From JAWWOL01 sp963797535 (GTDB taxonomy: Bacteria > Actinomycetota > Actinomycetes > JAWWOL01), in contig CAWCPQ010000001.1 in the NCBI GenBank assembly GCA_963797535.1, positions 1,178,001 to 1,242,000 of the forward strand: a DNA stretch of 64,000 nt. The letters run 5' to 3'. Of the stretch, positions 52,577 to 61,824 are shown piece by piece. The notes under the pieces are model-generated. The model was not told the origin of the DNA. It did no database searches and saw only the letters and a program-made list of their open reading frames with translations. How positions within the stretch are numbered: position 1 is the first letter of the stretch; the number at the start of each line of letters is the position of its first letter. A program made the position numbers and the translations under genes.

Positions 52577-52687
52577 AGCGCGACCAGGGTCTGGTCGGAG
52601 TCTTCGTCAGGGCAGCTGGTGTACGACCGCGTCACGTGAACTCTCTCTTCGAGGTGGTCTCCATGATACGTCGATGAACCTGATCGT

Positions 52688-53431
52688 TCAGTGAATCTCG
52701 GTGATCTCGGGGCCCCGCTCGAAGGGGTTCAGACCGTCCTCGTGGGCTTCTTCCTCGTGCGTCACGACCGCCTCGGTGGGCAGCCGCAACGGCAGTGGGT
52801 CGCGAGGGGCCATCGCGTCCTTGCCGCGGACGACGATGACGGCCCGGAACGCGGCCTCGAAGTCGCGAGCCAATGCAGCATCGGTCGCAGCCGGGCCGGA
52901 CAGCAGGCCGCGCACGAACCAGCGCGGACCGTCCGCGCCGAGGAACCTCGCGGGCTGCAACGACCGGCCGTCGCCGGGGATCTTGGCGCGCAGCTCGAGG
53001 CCGAACGGCCCTTCGGCGGTCTCGCCGGAGCCGCCGTTCTCCACGAGCGACTCAAGAATCTCCTGGCAGATCTCGTCCCAGATCCCGGCGGAACGGGGTG
53101 CAGCGAAGGCGTTGATCTGCAGGGCGCTGTCCTCGCGGGCCACGGTCGCCGCGATCACTTGTCCCTCGGGACCGACCTCGACCCGCAGCTCGAGGGTGGG
53201 CAGCGCCGGAACCAGCATGCCACCGAGGTCGAGCCGCTCGATGTCGTCCTCGGGAGCGTCCTCGACGTCCCAGGGTCCGCGCGGGTCGGGCGTCTCGGCG
53301 GGGAGCACGTCGACAGCTGCGGCCGCACCCTCGTCGTCGCCGTCGTCGACGGCGACGTCCTCATCGGGCGACTCCGGTGCTACCGGGTCGCCGTCCTCAC
53401 TGTCCCTGCCACGACGTCGGAACACGGTCAC
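52688..53431 (-). CDS. DUF3710 family protein
   Basis: 247 aa. An acidic, disordered first approximately 60 residues (ESPDEDVAVDDGDDEGAAAA) precede the DUF3710 domain (LDLGGMLVPALPTLELRVEV, IWDEICQEILESLVENGG, GRSLQPARFLGADGPRWFVR). The GTG at 53431 overlaps the dut stop as GTGA. Actinobacterial protein of unknown function, always near dut. The ribosome binding site GGAGGGTG lies inside the end of dut. Confidence 0.88.
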   Translation of the reverse strand: MTVFRRRGRDSEDGDPVAPESPDEDVAVDDGDDEGAAAAVDVLPAETPDPRGPWDVEDAPEDDIERLDLGGMLVPALPTLELRVEVGPEGQVIAATVAREDSALQINAFAAPRSAGIWDEICQEILESLVENGGSGETAEGPFGLELRAKIPGDGRSLQPARFLGADGPRWFVRGLLSGPAATDAALARDFEAAFRAVIVVRGKDAMAPRDPLPLRLPTEAVVTHEEEAHEDGLNPFERGPEITEIH

Positions 53432-53946
53432 CCTCCTTCATGTGTCTGAACCGCAACGGATCCGGCTGCCTCGGCGTGCCCGGTCGACTCGGTGAAACCG
53501 CCGGTCGAACCGTGCCCGCCGGTGCCGCGTACCGAGTCCGGCAGCTCGTCCGTCTCGACGAACCGAACGTACTCAACCCGTTGAACCACCAGCTGGGCGA
53601 TCCGATCGCCCGCACAGAACCGTACCGGCTCCCGGGGGTCGAGGTTGACCACGATGACTTTGATCTCGCCGCGGTAGCCGGCGTCGATGGTGCCGGGAGC
53701 GTTGACGAGAGCCACGCCGAGCCGGGCGGCGAGTCCCGACCGAGGGTGGACGAACGCGGCGTAGCCGTGCGGGACGGCCATCGCGATGCCGGTCGGGAGG
53801 ACAGCGCGCTCCCCCGGTGCGAGCACCGCCGCGACGGTCGTCACGAGGTCCGCCCCCGCGTCACCGGGCAGTGCGTACGCCGGCAGCGGCACTGACGGGT
53901 CGAGCCTGCGCACGCTGATCTCGAGCTCGGGGAACTGTTCGGTCAC
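53428..53946 (-). CDS. dut: dUTP diphosphatase
   Basis: 172 aa, trimeric dUTPase, hydrolysing dUTP to dUMP and PPi. The five motifs appear in order: LPGDAGADLVT, HPRSGLAARLGVALVNAPGT (two merged), IDAGYRGEIKVIVVNLD, DRIAQLVVQRVE, and the flexible P-loop-like end RGTGGHGSTGGF. It is about 15 residues longer than usual at the C-terminus (ESTGHAEAAGSVAVQTHEGG). Starts at a GTG (53946) and is coupled to DUF3710. Confidence 0.95.
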   Translation of the reverse strand: MTEQFPELEISVRRLDPSVPLPAYALPGDAGADLVTTVAAVLAPGERAVLPTGIAMAVPHGYAAFVHPRSGLAARLGVALVNAPGTIDAGYRGEIKVIVVNLDPREPVRFCAGDRIAQLVVQRVEYVRFVETDELPDSVRGTGGHGSTGGFTESTGHAEAAGSVAVQTHEGG

Positions 53947-53989
53947 GGTTGCACGCTAGCCCAGCCGGTCAGGGTGCCATCCTTACCGG

Positions 53990-54481
53990 GTGGCAGATGT
54001 CGACGCGAGGCTGCACCAGCAGGCGTTCCAGGAGCGGTTGTGGGTGCCGTGGTGGTGGTGGCCCTTCGCCGCAGTGATCGTCGTGATCTTCGTGGCGGAG
54101 GTCATCCCCGGCCTGCCCGGCGCCTGGCAGATCGCCACCGTGGTCATCATCACTGCGATCGTCTCGTCCTGGTTGCTGACCGTCGGACGCGCGTCGGTCG
54201 GCATCGACGCCACCGGCCTGCGCGCAGGGTCGGCCACGCTGCCCTACCTGGCCGTGGGCGCAGTGCGCACCGTGACCCCCGCCACCCGCAAGGCGTTGCT
54301 CAGCCACGCCGGCGACCACAAGGCGTTCCTGCAGACCAGGGACTGGATCCGGGGCGCGGTCTACGTCGAGGTGGTGGACGACGACGACCCGACGCCGTAC
54401 TGGCTGGTGTCGACCCGGCAGCCGGAGCGACTCGCCGCGGCACTGCGGCGGCCCGACGACGACGGGCCGCTCAGCTTCTGA
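53990..54481 (+). CDS. DUF3093 membrane protein
   Basis: 163 aa from a GTG at 53990. Two membrane helices (WVPWWWWPFAAVIVVIFVAE; AWQIATVVIITAIVSSWLL), then a soluble part with VGIDATGLRAGSATLP, AVGAVRTVTPA, LQTRDWIRGAVYVEVVDDDD and PYWLVSTRQPERLAAAL. Conserved actinobacterial neighbour of dut (Rv2698 position). Divergent from dut; overlaps the convergent YcaQ-like gene by 11 bases. Confidence 0.9.
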   Translation: MADVDARLHQQAFQERLWVPWWWWPFAAVIVVIFVAEVIPGLPGAWQIATVVIITAIVSSWLLTVGRASVGIDATGLRAGSATLPYLAVGAVRTVTPATRKALLSHAGDHKAFLQTRDWIRGAVYVEVVDDDDPTPYWLVSTRQPERLAAALRRPDDDGPLSF

Positions 54482-55691
54482 CCGCTCGACGGCCAGCCAT
54501 CGACACTGCGGCGAGCGCCGGGCCGAGGTCGCCTCTGCCCGAGACCACCACGGCGGACAAGCCCAGCCACTCGGCCAGCACGGTCAGCTCGGCGGCCAGC
54601 TCCGGCACCGTCTCCGGCGGGGCGCCGGGCTCGGACCAGGCCGACTGGACGAGCAGCGCCCCGACGGCCCGGTCAGCCTTGAGGTCGACCCTGGCGACGA
54701 AAGCCTCGTCCAGCAGGAACGGCAGCACGTAGTAGCCGTGCACGCGTTTGGGCTCCGGCACGTAGATCTCGATCCGGTAGCGGAAGTCGAACAGCCGCTC
54801 GAGCCTGGACCGCTCGAAGACCATCGAGTCGAACGGCGACAGCAGCGCCCTGGCCCGCACCCGACGAGGCAGCCGGGCGCCCGGCCAGAGGTAGGCCGGC
54901 TGGGTCCACCCGCGCACGGCGACCCGCTCCAGCTCGCCGGCATCGACGAGCTCGACCAGCCGTGGCGCCGTCCGTGGACCGTTGAGCCGGAAGTAGTCGT
55001 ACAGGTCGTTGGCCGTGCCGACCCCGAGCGCCGCAGCGGACACCCGGAGCAGCTCGCGCTTGGCCTCGTGCTCCTCGACCGGCGGCGCGGCCACGATCTC
55101 GGCTGGCAGGACCCGTTCGGGGAGGTCGTACCGCCGCTCGAAGTTGACCCGTTCCGCGACGGTCACCTCGCCAGCGGCGAACAGCCCCTCGAGCGCGACC
55201 TTGGCGTCGGACCAGGACCACCAGGTGCCCCGGTTGCTGACGGCGTCGCTGACCTCTCGGGCCGAGAGGGGACCCCGGTCGCGGACCTCCTCGAGCACTG
55301 CCGCGATGTAGCCCGGCCGGGTTTCCTCGAGCCCGCCGACTCTGCCCCACGCACCCTTGCCTCGCATGTCCGCCATGCGCCACTGCAAGTAGGGCCACAG
55401 CCGAGCCGGCAGCAAGGACGCCTCGTGCGCCCAGTACTCGAACATCGCCCCGTCGTGCCACGTCATCCGGTCCAGCCGCTCGCGCGGGTAGGGGCCGAGT
55501 CGGGAGAACGCAGGCAGGTAGTGCGCCCGCGAGAGCACGTTGACCGAGTCGATCTGCAGCAAGCCGACCGTGTCGACCACCCGGGCGAGGTGGCCGCCGT
55601 TGACCCGCCCGGTGGGCCGCGGTCGACCGAAGCCTTGTGCTGCCAGGGCGATCCGGCGCGCCTGCGGGACGCTGAGCTCCTCGACCGGCAC
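54471..55691 (-). CDS. winged-helix protein of the YcaQ/AlkZ family
   Basis: 406 aa from a GTG at 55691 with GAGAGGAG upstream. HTH_42 family: LSVPQARRIALAAQGFGRPR at the start, then VGLLQIDSVNVLSRAHYLPA, which carries the Gln-x-Asp motif that catalyses base excision in AlkZ/YcaQ glycosylases; FDSMVFERSRLERLFDFRYR and PFLLDEAFVARVDLKADR complete the family pattern. Likely a DNA glycosylase for alkylated bases or interstrand crosslinks. Not part of the usual dut cluster. Confidence 0.85.
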   Translation of the reverse strand: MPVEELSVPQARRIALAAQGFGRPRPTGRVNGGHLARVVDTVGLLQIDSVNVLSRAHYLPAFSRLGPYPRERLDRMTWHDGAMFEYWAHEASLLPARLWPYLQWRMADMRGKGAWGRVGGLEETRPGYIAAVLEEVRDRGPLSAREVSDAVSNRGTWWSWSDAKVALEGLFAAGEVTVAERVNFERRYDLPERVLPAEIVAAPPVEEHEAKRELLRVSAAALGVGTANDLYDYFRLNGPRTAPRLVELVDAGELERVAVRGWTQPAYLWPGARLPRRVRARALLSPFDSMVFERSRLERLFDFRYRIEIYVPEPKRVHGYYVLPFLLDEAFVARVDLKADRAVGALLVQSAWSEPGAPPETVPELAAELTVLAEWLGLSAVVVSGRGDLGPALAAVSMAGRRAVRS

Positions 55692-55835
55692 CAGCGACTC
55701 CTCTCAGCGGACACACGCTGCGCCGCGACCGACATCATCGCGGACGGCTGCGACAGAAACAGCACTCGCGTTCCGGAGCACGCGGAGGCATGCTCGACGC
55801 AGCACCGGGGCACCACCACCTGAAGGAGGGCAACG

Positions 55836-57281
55836 ATGCTTCTCACACACAGGATGGGACGGCTCCTGCCAGCGGTCGCTGCCATCGCGGCACTGACGGT
55901 CGGTTGCACGTCCGGGTCGCCCGCTGCGGGCCAAACGACGCCCGCGACGCCAACCTCAGCCGCGACGGCAGCCTCAGCTGCGGCACCGGCCTCAGCCGCG
56001 ACGGCCGAGCGGGCCCTCGCGTTGCCCAGCGGCAAACACCCCGTCGCCTTCTGGCCCGCCTATCACCGCACCAGCTCCCGAACCGGGGTCGACCCCACCA
56101 GTCCGCCGCTCGGCAAGACCGGGGTCGTCTGGAGCCGCCATCTCGACGGCGCCGTCTACGCGTCTCCCCTGATCGTGGGCAGGACCGTTATCACGGCGAC
56201 CGAGAACGACTCGGTGTACGCGCTGCGCGGGGGCAAGGTGGTCTGGAAGCGCCACCTGGGCACGCCCGTCCGCCGCTCGGCTCTGCCCTGCGGGAACATC
56301 GACCCGCTGGGCATCACCGGCGCCCCCGTCTACGACGGCAGCAGTGGCGTGCTCTACGTCGCGGCCGAGCTGGCAGGGCCGCTTCGGCACACGCTGTACG
56401 CGATCAACGCCACCAACGGCAAGGTGTTGTGGCACCGCGGCCTTGACGTGAAGGGCATGGACCCACGGGTGCAGCAGCAGCGAGGCGCCCTGGCGCTCGC
56501 GAACCACTCGGTCTACGTGCCCCTGGGCGGCCTGGCCGGCGACTGCGGCGACTACCACGGCTGGGTCATCGGCTACCGCACGACTGGTGCCGGCCCGATG
56601 GTGTACAAGACCCTGGACACCGAGGGCGGCATCTGGGCTCCCTCCGAGCTGAGCGTCACCCCGAAAGGCGACCTGCTGGCCTCGGTCGGCAACAGCGGTC
56701 ACACCAGGGCCTCGCAGGGCTATGACTACAGCGACTCGATCCTGCTGCTCAGCCCGACGCTCAAGCTGCTGGACTACTTCGCTCCCACCACCTGGGCTGC
56801 CGACAACGCCGCGGACCTCGACCTCAGCTCGATGGGACCCGCCTACCTCTCCGGCGGCAAGGTCTTCATCGCCGGAAAGCGCGGCATCGCCTACCTCACC
56901 AGCGTGAGCCACCTGGGGCACGTGGGCGGCCAGCTGTCCTCGCTCGGCGGGTGTGCGTCGTACGGCGGCACGGCCTACTACCAAGGCGTCGTGTTCGCCC
57001 CGTGCAGCAACGGGCTCGAGGCCATCAAGGTGTCCGGCAACCGGATGTCCGTGCTGTGGAAGGCACCCGGCAACATCACCGGCTCGCCGATCTACGGCGG
57101 CGGAGCCGTGTGGACGCTGGACCAGCAGGCCGGGGTCCTCTACGGCCTGGACCGGCACAACGGAAAAGTGCTGCGCCGGGTCAGCGTTGGTACGACCAGC
57201 CGGTTTGCGACGATGGCCATGGTGCACGGCTATCTGCACGTCCCCACCCTCAACGGCATCGTGGCGGTCCGCACCGGATGA
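55836..57281 (+). CDS. PQQ-like beta-propeller lipoprotein
   Basis: 481 aa from the ATG at 55836 behind AAGGAGGG. Signal peptide with lipobox AALTVGCTSG, an Ala/Thr-rich linker, then propeller blades: TGVVWSRHLDGAVYASPLIV, VYALRGGKVVWKRHLG, LYAINATNGKVLWHRGL, LYGLDRHNGKVLRRV. The repeat shape is that of PQQ/WD-like domains as in BamB; enzymatic activity is not indicated because a PQQ-binding set of residues is not evident. Anchored outside the membrane, probably as a binding or scaffold protein. Divergent from the YcaQ-like gene with 144 bases between. Confidence 0.85.
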   Translation: MLLTHRMGRLLPAVAAIAALTVGCTSGSPAAGQTTPATPTSAATAASAAAPASAATAERALALPSGKHPVAFWPAYHRTSSRTGVDPTSPPLGKTGVVWSRHLDGAVYASPLIVGRTVITATENDSVYALRGGKVVWKRHLGTPVRRSALPCGNIDPLGITGAPVYDGSSGVLYVAAELAGPLRHTLYAINATNGKVLWHRGLDVKGMDPRVQQQRGALALANHSVYVPLGGLAGDCGDYHGWVIGYRTTGAGPMVYKTLDTEGGIWAPSELSVTPKGDLLASVGNSGHTRASQGYDYSDSILLLSPTLKLLDYFAPTTWAADNAADLDLSSMGPAYLSGGKVFIAGKRGIAYLTSVSHLGHVGGQLSSLGGCASYGGTAYYQGVVFAPCSNGLEAIKVSGNRMSVLWKAPGNITGSPIYGGGAVWTLDQQAGVLYGLDRHNGKVLRRVSVGTTSRFATMAMVHGYLHVPTLNGIVAVRTG

Positions 57282-57349
57282 GCCGGACAGGATAGGTTTC
57301 ACGCACCCCTCCGCTCAACCTTCGTGCTCGCTCGACCAGAGGAGAATCC

Positions 57350-57631
57350 GTGGTCGCCAAAAGGGTCTGGACAATCCTGGCCGGTCTCTCGGCAACGCTC
57401 GGTGCTCTCGCCGCGAAGCACGTCATCGAGCTGATCTGGCGCAAGGTCACGGGTAAAGAACCGCCCGACAACGTGGAGTCTCCGGAGACGGACTGGTCCG
57501 ACGCCATCCGCTATGCGGTCCTGTCCGGCGTGATCCTCGCCGCGGCCCGGTTGCTGGCGCGCCGGTTTGCGGCCGAAGGCTGGCAGGCGGCCACCGGCGA
57601 CCTGCCGCCCGGCCTCGAGGCCGACGCCTGA
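57350..57631 (+). CDS. DUF4235 membrane protein
   Basis: 93 aa from a GTG at 57350 behind GAGGAG. DUF4235: first helix RVWTILAGLSATLGALAAKH, then IWRKVTGKEPPDNVESPETD and a second helix IRYAVLSGVILAAARLLARR. Small actinobacterial inner-membrane protein of unknown role. It follows the propeller lipoprotein by 68 bases. Confidence 0.85.
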   Translation: MVAKRVWTILAGLSATLGALAAKHVIELIWRKVTGKEPPDNVESPETDWSDAIRYAVLSGVILAAARLLARRFAAEGWQAATGDLPPGLEADA

Positions 57632-57773
57632 CAGTGCTGCTCACCGCCGAGTGGGCAACTGCCTACGCGGATTAGGTATCAGGTACTCATGCCCGGTGCT
57701 CTGCCTCCCAGCAGAGTCGGCGTAGCGGAAACGACACCTCGTTGCCGCTCTTCGCCCCCACCGAGGAGAGACG

Positions 57774-58058
57774 ATGAGCTACTGGTCCTTGCGCCGCGCG
57801 GCCGAACGAGCCGCAGCCGGGCACGAGCTGGCCCGCTCCGTGGACGACACCGTTCCGGCGGTGGACCGAAGCAGGACTCGCGACTGGACACCGGTCGACC
57901 GGCACCCGGCCACCGTCACCGCTCCCTCGCCGCGTCGGACCCTTCGACAGCGAGCAGCGGACCTGGAGGCCGCGCTGTGGTCGGTACCGGATCCCGAGCC
58001 GGCCGACGTCGACCCGACCTACCCGACGCCGCGAGTCAGGGCCCGCTCGAGCTGGTGA
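57774..58058 (+). CDS. small hypothetical protein
   Basis: 94 aa from the ATG at 57774, which has GAGGAGAG just upstream. Soluble and rich in Arg, Pro and Asp (SYWSLRRAAERAAAGHELAR; LRQRAADLEAALWSVPDPEP). No family recognised. It ends 6 bases before the convergent gene. The strong ribosome binding site is the main support; it could still be spurious. Confidence 0.5.
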   Translation: MSYWSLRRAAERAAAGHELARSVDDTVPAVDRSRTRDWTPVDRHPATVTAPSPRRTLRQRAADLEAALWSVPDPEPADVDPTYPTPRVRARSSW

Positions 58059-58064
58059 CGCAGG

Positions 58065-58973
58065 TCAGCGCCCCGGTGAGATCGCAAAAGTCCGCGCGGC
58101 GCGAAGCCGCAGGTCACCGGCAACGGACTCACCGAGCTTGCGCGTCTCGCGCCGGTTGATCTCGGCCCCGGCCAGCGCTCCGGCCAGGAACGGCGCCATC
58201 GTGGTCGCACTGCCGCCGAGGCGGCGAAGTATCCGTTTGCGCAGCTCACGCCTGGCGGCAGCACCCAGCAGCAGCACCCCGGCGCCCGGTTCGAAGGCCC
58301 GTCGCCGGGTCCAGGTCGTCAACAGCGTGCTTGCCTTGGCCGGCGCCGTGCCGAGGACCGGCAGCCCGTACACCTCGTGCAGCTCCCCGAGCAACCGGAG
58401 CTCGACCGCGACGACCGTGAGCGTCTCGGCGGCAACTTGCACGGGTACGGCCATCAGCGTCGGCGGCGCCACCAGCTCGGCGGCGGCCAGTGCTCCGGCG
58501 GCTGCTCCCAGACCGCCGGTGACCCGGCTGGCGGAGCGGATGACCGCAGCCGCGAGCTCGTCGCCCACGCAGCCGTAGGTGCGCTCGAGGGTTGCCCGGT
58601 CGCGCACGGTGAGATGGGGGGTGACCTGCTCGACCAGGTCGGCGAGCCATTGCCCGGTCAGCACGGCACGACTCCCCGCGCCGCGGCCGCTGCTCGCTAG
58701 CGCGGCGGCGAGCTGGCTGATCCTGCGGGCTCGTACCGCGTGCGAAATCGGCTCAGCCGGGTCGGGCGCGGACAGCTGACGCACCAGGTCGGTCAGGTCC
58801 GCAGGCGGTCCTCCCATCGCGGCGAGCTTGGCCATCGCGCTGGAACGGCCGGCCCTCGCCGACGCCACCAGCCTGGATCCCCCGGGCGGTGACGGCACTG
58901 CGGGCGGCTCGATCGGGTCGGGCAGCCGCCACGGATCGAAGTCGGCGTCCGATGCCCGCCGGGTCCGTCTCAT
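58065..58973 (-). CDS. hypothetical protein with hydrophobic core
   Basis: 302 aa. An N-terminal polar, Pro-rich 60 residues are followed by hydrophobic stretches at about 155-190 (GGLGAAAGALAAAELVAPPT, LMAVPVQVAAETLTVVAVEL) and about 262-272 (TMAPFLAGALAGAEI), and a basic C-terminus (NRRETRKLGESVAGDLRLRA). The layout recalls EcsC-type or membrane-associated proteins, but I cannot assign it. Codon use supports a real gene. Confidence 0.7.
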   Translation of the reverse strand: MRRTRRASDADFDPWRLPDPIEPPAVPSPPGGSRLVASARAGRSSAMAKLAAMGGPPADLTDLVRQLSAPDPAEPISHAVRARRISQLAAALASSGRGAGSRAVLTGQWLADLVEQVTPHLTVRDRATLERTYGCVGDELAAAVIRSASRVTGGLGAAAGALAAAELVAPPTLMAVPVQVAAETLTVVAVELRLLGELHEVYGLPVLGTAPAKASTLLTTWTRRRAFEPGAGVLLLGAAARRELRKRILRRLGGSATTMAPFLAGALAGAEINRRETRKLGESVAGDLRLRAARTFAISPGR

Positions 58974-59096
58974 GTCGGAGCCCTCCCATGCCGCTCGACG
59001 AAGTGTTGGCTTGTCGCCGAGCGGCCTACCCCGTGTATCGCTCAGCTAGCGTCCCGGCCACGAATCGCCGGGATTGGTCAGCGGGTCGAGAAACGG

Positions 59097-59393
59097 TCAG
59101 GCAGCGCACTCGCGGCACACCATCTGCCCCTTGGCCTCACTGGCCAGCTGGCTGCGGTGGTGCACCAGGAAACAACGTGAGCACGTGAACTCGTCGGCCT
59201 GACGAGGCAGCACTCGTACGGTGAGCTCTTCGCCGGAGAGGTCTGCTCCCGGCAGCTCGAGTGACTCGGCGAGGTCTTCCTCGTCGACGTCCACGGTGCC
59301 GGACTGCGCCTCGGCGCGACGGGCCTTGAGCTCTTCGAGGCTGTCCTCATTGAGGTCCTCGTCGACTCGCGGGCTGTCATAGTCGGTAGCCAT
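59097..59393 (-). CDS. DUF4193 family protein
   Basis: 98 aa from the ATG at 59393 behind GGGGAGGA. DUF4193: ATDYDSPRVDEDLNEDSLEE, an acidic middle, then a zinc-ribbon-like end with FTCSRCFLVHHRSQLA and QMVCRECA. Conserved actinobacterial neighbour of dut and DUF3093 (Rv2699c position), here 4.6 kb away because of the YcaQ-to-58973 insertion. Function unknown. Confidence 0.92.
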   Translation of the reverse strand: MATDYDSPRVDEDLNEDSLEELKARRAEAQSGTVDVDEEDLAESLELPGADLSGEELTVRVLPRQADEFTCSRCFLVHHRSQLASEAKGQMVCRECAA

Positions 59394-59672
59394 CTGTGTC
59401 CTCCCCTCAAGGTATCGGCGCGGTGGGTAACAAGCCGGTACCGGGTTTTGTGCCCGGTAGGGCACACCCTTTTTGACATCTTTGCCCTGACGCCATCGTG
59501 AGACGTCCAGACGTTGCTGCACACCATAGAGGGGCGTGGGACCGGTGTGCCCGTTGGGCTCTCGCGTGGCGCCGCATCCGGTCGCCCGGTGAGACAACGC
59601 AGGAGCCTCGGGTGCAGCATGGCTCACCAGGGATCAACTACCCACCCGGCCCGGACAACGCAGGAGAGGCGG
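59394..59672. promoter_or_regulatory. divergent intergenic region with small hairpin
   Basis: 279 bases between DUF4193 and the gamma-carbonic anhydrase. It contains a 7-base perfect stem, TACCGGG (59439-59445) and CCCGGTA (59453-59459), in the DUF4193 leader, and a TTGACA at 59473-59478 on the plus strand without a clear -10. I see no gene. Confidence 0.45.
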
Positions 59673-60200
59673 ATGCATTCCATGGCGGTCTACGCGCTGG
59701 GTACGGACGAGCCCGACATTCACCCGGATGCGTTTGTCCATCCCGACGCCGTGGTCATCGGCGCAGTCACCATCGGCGCGGACGCGACGGTCTGGCCGAG
59801 CGCCGTCCTACGCGGCGACTACGGCCGGATCTCGATCGGCGGGAGCACCTCTGTCCAGGACGGCGCCGTCATCCACGCGACCGCCGCGCACGCCACGGTC
59901 ATCGGCAGCCGGTGCGTCGTCGGGCACCTGGCCCACCTCGAGGGGTGCACCGTCGAGGACGACGTGCTCATCGGCTCCGGGTCGGTGGTCCTGCACCGCG
60001 TCGTCATCCACCGTGGCGCTCTCGTCGGTGCCGGCGCTGTGGTGCCCAACGGGTTCGACGTGCCGTCGTTCGCGATGGCCCTGGGTGTGCCGGCCAAGCT
60101 GCGGCTCGACGCGGTGGCGCCGGGTGAGTTCGACGCGGGCGTGGCGCTCTACGTCGGCAACGGCCGACGCTACCGAGAGCACCTGCGCCGCCTCGACTGA
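59673..60200 (+). CDS. gamma-carbonic anhydrase family protein
   Basis: 175 aa from the ATG at 59673 (GGAGAGG 4 bases upstream; a second ATG three codons on is possible). Left-handed beta-helix with hexapeptide repeats (DAFVHPDAVVIGAVTIGADA, VWPSAVLRGDYGRISIGGST) and three histidines for the metal in VIHATAAHATVIG and VVGHLAHLEGC. The family covers carbonic anhydrases and inactive trimeric homologues; the gamma-CA label is by homology only. Confidence 0.9.
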   Translation: MHSMAVYALGTDEPDIHPDAFVHPDAVVIGAVTIGADATVWPSAVLRGDYGRISIGGSTSVQDGAVIHATAAHATVIGSRCVVGHLAHLEGCTVEDDVLIGSGSVVLHRVVIHRGALVGAGAVVPNGFDVPSFAMALGVPAKLRLDAVAPGEFDAGVALYVGNGRRYREHLRRLD

Positions 60201-60222
60201 CTTCTGCGCCTACCCTGGACGG

Positions 60223-61044
60223 GTGCCGGAGCAGATGCCCCTCGTTCGGACGGGCCGTGAACGCGTCGACGCCGGCCGCCTCACCGCGTGGGCGAGCGCG
60301 TGGCTGAGCGGCACCGCGTCCTTCGACGATGCCCTGTCCGCGATCACCCGCGACCGCGAGCATCGCGTGATCGGGCTGCCGGGCCAGCCGGAGGCCGTAC
60401 CCCTGGGCTGGGCCCTGAGTGAGCTGCGCAGCACAGGGGCAACCGTCGTACGGCTGGCGCTGCCCGTGCCGGGTGACCTGACCGGCCTGCCCGGCCCCGA
60501 GGGCCTGCGCCGGGCGGCACTGGCGACCGGTGCAGCAGCGATCGCAGCCTCCGTGACCGGCGGCCTGTCGCTGGTGCCCCAGCGGGACGCCCACGGCAAC
60601 GAGGTCGAGGGCCGTACGGTCAGCGTCACGTGGACAGCCTTCTCGGTAGCCGAACCGCCACCAACCCTCCACCACTCGCTCAGCGAGGCCGATCAGGACC
60701 TCAGCGCCGCCCTGCTCGAAAGCACCGAAGCGTTGCTGGATCTCGACATCGCCCGGTGGCGCCCTGAGCTGGCGGACGCGCTGGCCAGCCTGCGCCGTAC
60801 CGCGCGATCGGGCACCGACGAAGGCTCGTGGCTGCCGCCGGGCTACCCGGCGCGGGCCGGCCTGCTGCTGACCAGGGCCGCCCAGCTCGGGCGGGTGGTC
60901 GAGCTGGCCACCGCCGACGACCCCGGTGGTGCGGTCACCGGCACCGAGGCGACCCGGCGCAAGGCGGCACTCGGTTCGCTGGAGCGAGCGGTCCGCAAGG
61001 CCCGGCTCGCCGCGTACAACTGCTACGGGGTCGAACCCGCCTGA
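60223..61044 (+). CDS. hypothetical protein
   Basis: 273 aa from a GTG at 60223 (ATG four codons later is an alternative). Soluble; stretches such as TAWASAWLSGTASFDDALSA, VIGLPGQPEAVPLGWALSEL, LPVPGDLTGLPGPEGLRRAA and a helical C-terminus (AALGSLERAVRKARLAAYNC). No family recognised. It sits between the carbonic anhydrase gene and pxpA, same strand, 22 bases from the former and 27 from the latter, so it is probably part of that transcript. Confidence 0.75.
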   Translation: MPEQMPLVRTGRERVDAGRLTAWASAWLSGTASFDDALSAITRDREHRVIGLPGQPEAVPLGWALSELRSTGATVVRLALPVPGDLTGLPGPEGLRRAALATGAAAIAASVTGGLSLVPQRDAHGNEVEGRTVSVTWTAFSVAEPPPTLHHSLSEADQDLSAALLESTEALLDLDIARWRPELADALASLRRTARSGTDEGSWLPPGYPARAGLLLTRAAQLGRVVELATADDPGGAVTGTEATRRKAALGSLERAVRKARLAAYNCYGVEPA

Positions 61045-61071
61045 TCAGGTCGGTGCTGCCAGGATGGCGCC

Positions 61072-61824
61072 GTGCACATCGACCTGAACTGCGATCTGGG
61101 CGAAGGCACCGGGGTGTGGCAGGACGGCGACGACCCGGTGCTGCTGGAGCTGGTCACCAGCGCCAACGTGGCCTGCGGCTTCCACGCGGGTGACTCCAGG
61201 GTGATGGCTGCCGTCGTCGCCTGCGCTGCCGCACGAGGGGTGGCCGTCGGCGCGCAGGTCTCTTACGCCGATCGGGAGGGTTTCGGCCGGCGCTCCCTCG
61301 AGGTGGCCCCCGGCGACCTGACCGCCGACGTGCTCTACCAGATCGGGGCGCTGACCGCCCTCGCGTCGGCGGCCGGAACGCACGTGTCGTACGTGAAGCC
61401 GCACGGCGCGCTCTACCACCGGATCACCCATGACCCGGACCAGGCCGGTGCGGTGGTCTCGGCGGCCGCTGTGTACGGGCTGCCGCTGCTCACCCTGCCG
61501 GGGTCCGTGGCTGCGGACATCGCCACCGGGGCGGGGCTGACCGTGCGGCTTGAGGCCTTCGCGGACCGCGGCTACACGGCGCAGGGCGCACTGGTGCCGC
61601 GGTCGCATCCCGGCGCGCTCGTCACCGACCAGGCGCAGGTGGTCGCGCGGGTGCTGCGGCTGGTCACCGAAGGCGTGGTCGAGGCCGTCACCGGGGAGAC
61701 GCTGCGGGTGTCGGCCGACAGCATCTGCCTGCACAGCGACACCCCCGGCGCGGTCGAGCTGGCGGTCGCGGTGCGGCGCGGGCTGACCAGCGCCGGGGTC
61801 GAGCTGAGGGCGTTCGCGCCATGA
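61072..61824 (+). CDS. pxpA: 5-oxoprolinase subunit PxpA (LamB/YcsF family)
   Basis: 250 aa from a GTG at 61072. LamB/YcsF family: IDLNCDLGEGTGVWQDGDDP, SANVACGFHAGDSRVMAAVV, VGAQVSYADREGFGRRSLEV, HVSYVKPHGALYHRITHDP and SADSICLHSDTPGAVELAV. With PxpB and PxpC it hydrolyses 5-oxoproline to glutamate using ATP, salvaging the damaged glutamine product. The stop overlaps pxpB as ATGA. Confidence 0.93.
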   Translation: MHIDLNCDLGEGTGVWQDGDDPVLLELVTSANVACGFHAGDSRVMAAVVACAAARGVAVGAQVSYADREGFGRRSLEVAPGDLTADVLYQIGALTALASAAGTHVSYVKPHGALYHRITHDPDQAGAVVSAAAVYGLPLLTLPGSVAADIATGAGLTVRLEAFADRGYTAQGALVPRSHPGALVTDQAQVVARVLRLVTEGVVEAVTGETLRVSADSICLHSDTPGAVELAVAVRRGLTSAGVELRAFAP

